This document shows, piece by piece, positions 23,171 to 32,700 of a stretch of 64,000 bases of DNA. Position numbers and translations under genes: made by a program. The DNA is from Prorocentrum cordatum (Eukaryota; Sar; Dinophyceae; Prorocentrales; Prorocentraceae). Under the pieces are notes generated by a model. It saw nothing but the letters and a program-made list of their open reading frames with translations, had not been told where the DNA came from and made no database searches. The stretch spans positions 22,501 through 86,500 of the forward strand of contig CAUYUJ010015276.1 of assembly GCA_963575745.1 (NCBI GenBank), given 5' to 3'. Within the stretch, counting starts at the first letter, position 1. Every line of letters begins with the position of its first letter.

Positions 23171-24240
23171 TGTGTGTGTGTCTGTGTGTGTCTGTGTGTG
23201 TCTGTGTGTGTCTGTGTGTGTCTGTGTGTGTCTGTGTGTGTGTCTGTGTGTGTCTGTGTGTGTCTGTGTGTGTCTGTGTGTGTCTGTGTGTGTCTGTGTG
23301 TGTCTGTGTGTGTCTGTGTGTGTCTGTGTGTGTCTGTGTCTGTGTGTGTGTTTGTGTTTGTGTGTGTGTGTGCGTGCGTGCGTGTGTGTGTGTGTGTGTG
23401 TATGTGTGTGTGTGTGTGTGTGTGCAGCGCCCTTGTCCTCTGCCCTGCTCCTGGCCCCCCTCCTTCCACCCCCCGCCCCCTTCCTTCCCCCCCCCCTGCA
23501 CGCCGCCGCTCTCTTCTCCGCGCCTCGTATCCTGGACGCCGCGCGGGCCCCTGAGGAGCGGCGCTGCAATCGCGTCGGGAAACGCTGCCTTCGACCTTGC
23601 TCGGGGCGAGGTCGAGACTTGCCAACTGAAAAAGGCCGTTGAGGACATGGGGCGCGGAGAAGAGAACGGCGGCGTGTGGGGGGGGGGGGGGGGGGTGGGG
23701 GGTGCGCAGTGCCAAGCCATGCGGTCGCCTTGGGTCTCGCGTTCCGCGAAGGAGGGCGGTCGGGGCGCGCCGGCGCCGGCTGCGATGTCAGCGGCAGGTA
23801 TCCTTGCATCGCCCTCTGCTGGACGTCGGGGTTGGCCCGCGCGGGAGGAGACTGAGGTTTGAGAAGGGGGGGGGGGGGCGGAGGACGAGTACGAGGAGTA
23901 AGAGGAGCACGAGGAGCACGAGGAGAACGAGACGGACGAGAGACGGTGAGAGCGGACGAGAGAAGGTGAGAGCGAGGAGCACGAGGGCGAGGCTGACGAG
24001 AGAGGGTGAGAGCAGCGTGGCAGGAGGAGGAGGTGAGAGCACAGCGAGGGGAGGGGATGGCGCGGAGGAGAGGTCGGCGGCGGCAGCGACGACTGGCGCC
24101 CAAGTCGTCCAGAATCCATTGGAGCACAGCATTTCCAAGATGCACGACCAGCTCCCGCCGCAGTTCACCCCCGCGCTGTTGGACGCGATCTCCCAGCACG
24201 GCGGGCAGGCAGTTCAGGGCTGGGACAGGCTCCTCCTCGG
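22912..24240 (+). other. Candidate exons between genes C and D
   Basis: Three short protein-like segments: 22912-22983 (acidic DDDDVDSGEE then MPHFEWT, ending at GTGACG), about 23556-23650 ([20 protein letters not shown]), and about 24104-24234 (EHSISKMHDQLPPQFTPALL). They could be N-terminal exons of the methyltransferase gene D or 3' exons of C. I could not confirm splice phases, so they are listed without a gene model. Confidence 0.4.
23128..23430. repeat. TGTGTGTC-type minisatellite
   Basis: A decamer-like repeat of TGTGTGTGTC, in which a C interrupts the TG run at regular 10-12 bp steps, flanked by pure TG tracts. Confidence 0.92.
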
Positions 24241-24261
24241 AGGAGGAGGAGGATGAGGGAG

Positions 24262-24615
24262 ACGACTACCCCGGTGCGACCCTACCCAGCAGTTGGATCC
24301 CCTAGGAGCGCAGCATTGCTTGCTATGCTCGGCTATGCTATACCATGCCATGCTATGCTGCGCTATGCTTTGCTGTGCTATGCTATGCTGCGCTATGCGA
24401 TGCTATGCTATGCTGAGCTATACTATGTCACGATGCGCTGTGCAATGCTCTGCTACGCTACGCTGCGCCATGCTATGCTGCGCTATGCCATGATATGCTA
24501 CTCTTGGCTATGTGATGCTCTGCCCTGCTATGCTACTGCACCTCTGCGCTATGCTAAGCTGAGCTGCGCTAAGCTAACCCTCCAGGCAGAGCCTAGGTAG
24601 GGAATTACACCCATG
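24262..24615 (+). repeat. Composite repeat element, copy 2
   Basis: The head is GGTGCGACCCTACCCAGCAG, then TTGGATCCCCTAGGAGCGCA. The array is GCTATGCTATGCTGCGC-type pentamers to about 24575. The shortened tail is AGGCAGAGCCTAGGTAGGG, ending in ATTACACCC. A GTT/TTGCTTTGC-rich stretch and a second pentamer array (24620-24960) follow before copy 3. Sense orientation relative to gene D. Confidence 0.8.
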
Positions 24616-25017
24616 CTATCGAGGCTAGTTCGGCATCTGCCGCACATTGCCTTTGCTGTGCTTTTCCGTTGCTTGGTTTGCGTTGTTGCTTTACGTTGCG
24701 TTGCTTGTGATTTGTTTTGTTGACGGTGCTGTTGCTTTGCCTTTGCTTTGCTGCTATCCTATGTTATGCTCTGCTGTGATATGCCATGCTATGCTATGCT
24801 GCGCAGTACTATGCTGTGCTGCGCTATGCTATGCAATGCTATGCTGTGCTGCGCTGTACTGTACTGTGCTATGCTGGGCTATGCCATGATATGTGATGCT
24901 GCACTGTGCTCTGCTACGCTATGCTAAGCTATGCTGCAGCTCAGCGAAGCTAAGAGAAAGGTACGCTAAGCCAATATAAACCTCAGCTAAGATGAAGCTA
25001 AACTAAGATGAAAATAC

Positions 25018-25770
25018 ACCAGTGCGACCCTACCTAGACGTTGGAGCCCCTAGGAAAGCAGCATTCCTTGTTATGCTATGCTACGCTAGCTATGCCATGC
25101 TCGACTGCGCTATGCTATGCTGCGCTATGCACTGCTATGCTGTGCTATGCGGTGCTGCGCTCTGCAATGATATGCTATGCGATAAGATGCTAAGCCATGC
25201 TATGATAAGCTATGCTATGTAATGCTACGCTGTGCTATGCCCCACCATGCTATGATATGATGTGTTAAGATGCGCGATGCTATGCTGGGCTTTGCTATGT
25301 TATGCTTTGCTGCGCTATGCGATGCTACGCTATACTCTGCTCTGCTGTGCTCTGCTATGCTAACGCTCAGCGAGGCTACGATGACGGTGCGCTAAGCTAA
25401 GACAACCTTGGGCTAACATGAAGCTAAGCAACGCTGAGCTGAAATTAGCTTCGCTACGATGCTGTCAGCAACGCAAAAGCTTTGGGCACGTCGCTGGGGG
25501 GGCCGCGGGGCGGATCCTGGGGGGACCGCCCGGGGCGTTTACCACTGCCCGGCCCTTCTTAAGCCACCGCGGTAAGAACCTTTCTAGGCAGAGCCTAGGT
25601 AGAGAATACACTACGCTAAGATGACATCAGCAACGCTAAGCTAAGGGGGCGTAACTGGGGGAGCCGTGGGGCGGACACTGGGGGAACCGCCCCGGGCGCT
25701 TTCCACTGCCCGGCCGCTGTAAACCCAGAGAGTAGGAACCCCTCTAGGCAGGGCCTAGGCAGGGAAAACG
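25018..25770 (+). repeat. Composite repeat element, copy 3 with doubled tail
   Basis: The head is CCAGTGCGACCCTACCTAGA, then GTTGGAGCCCCTAGGAA. The pentamer array runs to about 25440. Two full tails follow, about 25470-25605 and 25612-25770, each with GCGGGGCGGAT (or GTGGGGCGGAC), ACCGCCC-GGGCG, CCACTGCCCGGCC and the terminal CTAGGCAGAGCCTAG hairpin (the second reads AGGGCC). The doubled tail suggests growth by unequal exchange or nested insertion. Confidence 0.82.
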
Positions 25771-25879
25771 ATAAGGGGGGGAAGGACGCGGACGAGATGG
25801 AGGCGGAGGAGCAGTCTGAGGAGGAGGCGGAGGGTGACCGTCCGCACCCCTCGTCCTCCGTCTCCTCGTTCACCTCCTC

Positions 25880-26020
25880 GCTCTCCTCCTCCATCTCCCC
25901 CCCCCCCTCGCCATGCCCCCCCCCGCCCGCTCTCCCTTCCCCCCCCCCCCCCCCCCCCCCGCCCCCCCCCCCACCCCCCCCCCCCATCGCCGCCCCCCCC
26001 CCCCCCCCCTCCGCCCAAAG
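25880..26020 (+). other. Poly-C intron end before gene D
   Basis: Long C runs (25896-26009) precede the CCCAAAG acceptor of the first placed gene D exon. It is an extreme polypyrimidine tract and a likely place for length errors. Confidence 0.7.
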
Positions 26021-28841
26021 GCAGTCAAGAGGCGAACTGCCCGACATGCGTCGACATGGGCGCGCTGCTCCCAGGTAATCCGTTCGCGATGAGCGGTTTG
26101 CCTGGGAGCGCGGCGCTTATGTCGGGCGGTTTGCCCTTGCATGTCGCCCTCGCCGCGAGCGCTGTACTGCGCGTTGTTGGCAGGCCCATGTTATTCAGTC
26201 CCCTGAGGGTTCAGCGGGGGCGACGTCTTTTCGAAAATACTGGAATCCTTCAGCCGAATGGGACACCAGGTTCGACAAGAAGGCATCGTTCCGTTTCATC
26301 TTCCAGTGCGAGAAGGGGCATCTGCAGCAAGCGTTCTTGACGCAGGAGTTCCCCTCGACAGAGCATTTGTTCGCCGACATGAAAGAGTGGGGGTCTCGGG
26401 ATCGCTGAGATCAGTGGGAGCGGGTGGGTTGGGGGATGTGATCACGTATTATCAGGCGGGTGGGGATGGCATCGCGTGATCGCTGCTGCCGGATGGGGTG
26501 GCAAGGCGTTGCGCGCCGTCCGCGGCGTCGTTGCATAGGGCGGGGAGGGCGACGTCGACGACGACGACGTGGGGAGGAGTGGCGGCATCGGCACGGCGCA
26601 TGATCGGCGACGCCGACATTGGCAGCGGCGGTGGCATCGAGAGGAGCGATGGCGCCGTCCTTGGCAGCGGCCACGGCTTCGGGATGGCGAGGGTGGCGTC
26701 GGCGATGGCACGCGCCGCCCGCCCCGCCCTCGGCGCGTGCCGAGGTTGTCCGAGCCCCGCGCGCTCGACCTGAATTCGGGCGAGAAGATCCCTGTCCCGC
26801 CCGTGGACGTCTTCGCAGCTGGATTTACCTGCACGACGAAGGTACCGCTGCACTCCCGCACTCGCGGCCAGCGGTTGTCGCCCGCGCAGACAGGCGAGGG
26901 GGCTACGGGAGCGGCGTGGGCGCACACTGAGAAGTACCTGGCCCGCGCGAGGCCAACCTTGGTAGTCCTCGAGAACCTCGCCAGCCTGATGGCCGAGGGA
27001 GAACCTGGGCTCTGTTCAGATTCAGTGGCCATCTGCAGGTTCTTGCAGAGCTTGGGATATAGCTCTCGCGTCGCTCTCTCGGCTTCCAGATCGCGATGCC
27101 GACGGCGGATGAGGCCGAGGGGGTGTAGAGGAGGCGGCGGTCGGATGAGAGACAGCGCGGCGACTTTAGAGGAGGAGGAGCATGAAGGACGGGGCCCGCG
27201 TTCGCTCCAGATCGAGGTCGGCTCGCCGCTACGGCGGTCATCAGATGGACGATCGAACTGTCGTGCGAGCATCCCGCCCGCCGCTTCGTGCTAAGCGCAT
27301 GGTCTTCGTCGCCACCATGGTTTCGCTCGAAATCTGAACACGGCCCATGCGGCAGCGCGCCGCACCCGGAGGATCGCAGAGCTTGGATCGCACATCGATC
27401 GCCACCGAGGCCATGAGAGTGTCCGCCACTGATTACGGCTCGCCGGCCACGAGGGTGAGGATGGCGGTGGTGGGCTTCCTGCACGACGGCTGCGGCGCAG
27501 CAGTGGGAGCGTGCGCTGGGATCGTGCCGTTACTGAAAGTGCCAGCTCTCCCCTTGGAGATGTTCTTCGATTGGCAGGACGTGGCCCTCTTCGAGGGCGA
27601 GGTCGAGCCGAAACCCGAACGCGTGAAGGGTACTTCGGAGGTGCACATGGGCTACTACAAGAGCGCAGGGTTATCATACCCCCCTGACATGTCCAGCTAC
27701 CCGAAGCAGCTTCAGACGGCGCTGGCTGCTCTTTGCCCCGCTCAGATCGAGGTCACGAGGGTTAATGCTGAAGCGGAGGGGCAGACCGAGGAGGGACATG
27801 CTAGGAAGGAGGCGGAGGAGAAGGACCGTGGGGGAGCGGTGGTGGCAGGGGCTATATAGGATCGGAAGGATGACGCGGCGGTGCTGCCTAAGGGCGGTAG
27901 CATGCGGACGAGGAGGCCCCCCCCCCCCTCCCACCATCTCGCGCTCTGATGTCCGTCCTCCGTTTTTACTTTCACCAGGCGAACGGTCTCAGCACCCCCT
28001 CTCTCTCATTTGCCTCGGGGGTTGGATGGCCGCTGTAGGTCCCGACGCCCGCTAGCTGTAGGCATTGGCGTTGGCGTCTTGTCTGAACTCCGCGCGGTCC
28101 TTGATGGGGGTGTTTGGATGTGCGTGGTTCGAGCCTCACGTTGGCCAACACCCCCGCCCCTCTCCGCGGGCGCGATTGGGCTTTCCCAGGTTGCGCTGCA
28201 CGGCGAGGACTGCGACCCGTGGCCCACGCAGCCTGGCACATGTCAGTGGGCAGACATCAATCAGTCCCTCCGTTTCCATCTTGGCGCAGATGGCAACGGT
28301 TCGGTGTTCCGCAACGCGATGCCCACATTGACGACGAAGACCATCCTGATGCTCCGCGTGACGGGCGCGGACGGCTCGCATAATTGGAGGCCCGCGGTTC
28401 GGCGGGCGCGGGGGCGGCACTGATGGAGTCGAGAGCATGGCATGAGGAATGGGGGCGATGCGGAGGCGAGGAGGTATTACGGAGGAACAAGATGACCGAG
28501 CATCGACGATCGCACTGCCCCCTCAAGCCGCCCTCCTGGATCGCGTCACCTGCATTTCTTCTGCCCCCCCCCCCCCCCCCCCCCCGCGCGCGCACCCCAG
28601 TAGCGCCCTTCCATTTCGCAACGTCGTGATGGTCTCCAATCTCTCCTCCCCCAGCTGCTTTCATCTGCCGCCGACGAGGCTCATCGCTGGCGAGCTGCTC
28701 CTGCGCTTGATCGGCTTCTTCGGCGCCGCAGCTGACCTGGATGAGACGACCGCTAGGCTCTTGGTGGGGAACGCGTACAGCGCGTTCCCCTTCGCGGCTG
28801 TAACTCTCGCCGCCTTCGTGGGATTGGGTCGACGTCGCTAA
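26021..28841 (+). CDS. Gene D: C5 cytosine DNA-methyltransferase-like protein
   Basis: Predicted to transfer methyl from AdoMet to cytosine C5 in nuclear DNA. Exons: 26021-26074, 26184-about 26402, about 26757-27085, about 27400-27751, 28190-about 28357 and about 28655-28841 (TAA). Exons one and two join in phase. Motifs in order: a degenerate motif I region (WARCSQAHVIQS); FIFQCEKGHLQQAFL and LFADM, matching motifs II-III; VDVFAAGFTC for motif IV with the catalytic-type Cys at 26830 but Thr instead of Pro before it; VVLENL for motif VI (usual ENV); DYGSPATRVRMAVVGF for motif VIII with both Arg; PTLTTK; ELLLRLIGF; and GNAYSAFPFA for motif X. The order and spacing fit the family. The 5' end is not found and may lie in the candidate exons at 22.9-24.2 kb or in gene C. 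The last intron's borders are unresolved. Activity cannot be judged from sequence. Confidence 0.85.
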
Positions 28842-29715
28842 GTGGCGTCGCCTCTAATCGGATTCGACGGCGGCTGCAGGAGGAGGGTGAGCACGATGAG
28901 GGGGAGGAGGGCGGGTCGTGAGAGGTGGAGGTGGACAGTAGGAGGAACTCCGCTGGACTGCATTCTCTTGTTTTTTTCTTAGCGCAGCACAAGATGCCGC
29001 GCGCCGATCGTCGCCTAGATGAACCCCCCCCGCCGTTCGCCGGGACTCGCGGGAGTCTGGTTTTCGAGCATCGGGTTTGCCACGGCCCGGGGGTTCGCGA
29101 CTTCCAGTGGCATCCGAGAGGAGTTGTGCACAAGACGGTGTCTCCTACTCCGACGCCCTTAATTTCCTCGCCCCGTCTCCACCTCCTGGGACCTGATGCC
29201 ATTGCTGGTGTCTTGGGCCGTTCAGCGTTGGTGAACGACTTTGACATCGCCACTCCTTCTCCTCCTCCTCGTCCACTTCCTGCTTCGTCATCCTCCTCCC
29301 CGTCATCCTGCGTGTCATTGTCCTCCCTCTCCTCCTGCTCGCCCTCCTCCGCGTGCGCCCTCCTCCTCCTCCGCGGTGTCCTGTCCTTCCCGTGATGCTT
29401 GCTCTCGCCTGCCGGATGGTAGACGATATATGCGGCGTTCGAAACGCGTGGCGGTTCCGCCTGGGTCTCAGCTGGCGGTCCTAGGGAATCCAGGCATCTT
29501 GGCATTTCCGCGTTCCAGGCATCCTGTCATGTCCGCGGGGTCCATGGTTAATACGCGCCGTTCGGTCCATGGTCCAGGGTCAGCGGGGTCGCAGGTTTTG
29601 CACGCGCTGTAAGTCGGCCCCTCTGTTTCTGCCCCCCAGCTCGATTGCTCGAGCGCGCTCTTCGTCAGGGAACCGCCCCCTGACCCCTCTTCCGATCTCC
29701 CGAGAGCTCGCCGCC
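28842..29715. other. Spacer between genes D and E, possible exon
   Basis: A + frame at about 29000-29150 (FAGTRGSLVFEHRVCHGPG, then FQWHPRGVVHK) reads like protein and might be a 3' exon of D, but no junction is convincing. Near 29489-29537 a 25-bp phrase, CCAGGCATC-TG-CAT-TCCGCG, is tandemly doubled. The rest is CT-rich. Confidence 0.35.
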
Positions 29716-32700
29716 ATGAGCGACCTGGAAGCAGAGATGCCTGACCTCACCTACGGCCGCGGTGAACTCTCTGCGGCGACTTACGGCTCATGGGGGGCCG
29801 ACAACGTCGAGAAGGTCGTCGTGCAGCAGACGGCCGAGAGCGGCGTCTCCGTTGAGGTCATGCTTCCTTCTACCCGCAATCGTCTTCCTCCTCCGTCCAC
29901 CGCCCTTTCCTCCCGCCTGTCCTCCCGCGTTATCTCCGCCTGCTATTGCGTCCTTCTCCTCGTCAATTTTCTTTTCCTCTCTGCTCCTGCCCCCCCCCCC
30001 TCCCCGCGCGCTTTCTCTCCGCGTCTGCTGCCCCATTCACCGTCGTATCCCGCCCTATTTCTCCTTCGTCGAACGTCGTCCTGTCCTTCCCATTGTGATC
30101 CAGTTATCCTTGTGCTCTTGTCCTTGTGCTCCTGGTGCTCCTGCTCCTGTCCTTGTGGTCCTTGTGCGCCGGCGCCTGTCCTTGTGCTCCTTGTGCGCCT
30201 TCTCCTTGTGATCCTCCTTCTACTTGTTCCACCGTCGCCCTCCCTCACTGGTGTTGCGCGCCTCCCAGGTGATGCCGGGCGGCCGCGAGCGCGGGCTTTG
30301 CGGCCGGAGGGGCACCGAGTTTGACCATGTCTTCCCGCTCGAGTGCCTGCGCTGGGGCCACAAGCCGAAGGGGCACAATAACCGCGGCGGGTTCTGCTTT
30401 TACTGCGTGCGGGCGCACGCAGGCCCCGCGGATTTCAATGGGGAACGGTCGACGGAGAACGGACGGGGCGGGGGCCAGATAGACGGACGGGGCGGGGTCC
30501 AGCCAGCTGGCGATCGGTTGATTTAGCACGAGTCAGCTTCGCGATGCGATTCAGGGGGGTGGGGAAGTCGGGGACTCAGGAGGGGGGGGTGGGCTCAGGG
30601 GATGGGGGCCCAGGGGAGGTGGCGAGGGGGAGGCAGTGCAGTAGCTGGAGGAGTGTAAGTCGAAGCGGCGGCAGTGGTGGACGCGTCGGAGGATCCGAGG
30701 CTTATGGTGGATGAGTCATTCCCCCATCGCCCCCCCCCCAATCAGGCTTCTACGCCGAGCAGGCATCGACGGCTACGTGTGCTCTCTTGGTGCCTGTGAT
30801 CGGCGCGTCGAGCACGGAGTTCTTTATGAGGGGGAACGAGGCCGTGCTCGTATTCATCTCAGAGAAGGGTACCCGTGGGACCAGGGTCACCTGGAAGGCC
30901 GCGGATGAGAAAGTCATGTCCTACAAAAAAAGGAGGTTCACAGCGAGCGAGCTCCTGACCGCATTGTGTTGCTGGCTGACTACCACGAGGAGATGGGCGA
31001 CCCCTACACGAACGGCAAAGGGCATCAGGTCATCATGTACGAAGGGCACCAGTGCGTCCGGATACCAGGCAAACTCGAGTGGATGGTGAAGCACATTCAG
31101 ATCCAGGGGGTCGGGCAGGAGCGCACTCACCACACCTCGGAGACGGCGATCTTCGATGGTCAACTGGACCGCGCCTTTACTGGATTATCGGGCAGCCTCT
31201 CCGCGGCCTTCGCTCGCCCCACTGGCGAGGCAGCCCCATCTCTGCGAAGGCGTCTGCGCCAGCCATCGCGCCATCGTCATCGCAGCCGCCAGTGCCTCCG
31301 CCGCCGCAGCCCCCATCGAGCTCGGTCGCGCAGCCCAGCGTCTTCGGCGGCGTCCAGGCTGGCTACATCCCCTCGTTGATCCCGGGCGGTGCGAGCCAAT
31401 CAGCTCAAGGGGGCATGGCGTCGACGAAGGCCGACCCCAAGGGCAAGGCCAAGGTCAAGGCAAAGGGCGCGAGCAAGAAACGCCCCCAGTCGTCGAGCAG
31501 CGCCGGCAGCGAGGAGCCCGATGCCAAGAAGCGCGGCCCTGGACGCCCCCGCGGCAACAGGCGCACCGCTCTACTGACCCATCTAGACGACTACCGCGCC
31601 TCGAACCAAGACGAGAAGTACTTCTCGGCACAGAACTTTGTCAGGCAGTTGACCAAGGCATTCAGTGATTTCTCAGACACGATCGTCACTGAGAGCGTCT
31701 ACAAGTCTGAGACAGAGGCTGCCGCGGAGCTCGGCAATGACGCGCCCGAGCTGTACATTGACAGTGATGAAGTCCAGGCGTTGCGAAAGCAGGGCCAGGA
31801 GGCATTGAATATGGCTAAGGCTTGGATGAAGCCAGGGAGTTTTGACAAGGCGTTTGCTTCCGCGTATAAGCAGAGCTTCATGTTTTTGGCCACTCCGCCA
31901 GTGGCCAGCGCCCCCTTCCCTCACTGGATGCTTCAGGAGTTCATTGCGAAACAGGTGGAGGCACGCACGAGACTGACTATATGTGATTGCTGGACTGGGT
32001 CGCGGTGTTCAGTGGTGGCTGTCCCAAGTATCTGGTCGAACGCTTTGCCCTCCCTTGATCTCCTCGGACGGGCGGCTGAAGGGAGGGTGGCCTTGAACGG
32101 GGGTTGGGCTGGGGAGCGTTTGGCACATGGGGGGTGGGCTCAGGGTTTAGAGGGGGATGGGGCCAGCCAGTTGGACGCCGCGATCAGCCGAGCTATCGCT
32201 GCCTAGTCGTCACGTGAAGGCTGCGCCACTGGACGAGCACATGTGGACGCAGCTAGAGCCCAGGAAGCTTACTGAGGCTGGCTTCCCGACACCAGAAGGT
32301 CAGCGCGCCATGACAGTGGACATGCTCAAGATGAAAATCAGCATGGCCGCCCAGGGCGACCCCAAGTTCCTCCAGCAGGACCTGCTCCGCATCGCGTCCT
32401 CAGTGCCGACGTGGGCATTGTCCGAGCTCAAGGGCGACATGTCTGCTTTGAAAACGGTCATGGGCATGCTCGACGAGGACGTGACGCCAGAATCGTCGAG
32501 CTGGAGACGGCCTCGGATTGTATTCGTGGTATTTTTGATAACCGGCGGCCGATGGCCTCGTCGGCAGTGCAGCGGCCGCAAGCCAAGAAGCTCCTTCGTG
32601 ACGTCGAGGTAGCCATCGCTGGATACTCAGCTGGTACAGACCTGCAGAAACGTACGGTGGACGCTGTCAGCATGGCCGTTGACTACGCCAGGAAGGACGC

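Noticed and set aside
22740-24199. Long minus-strand frames with His/Thr repeats
   Set aside because: Antisense reading of the TG minisatellite and CT-rich introns; no domain.
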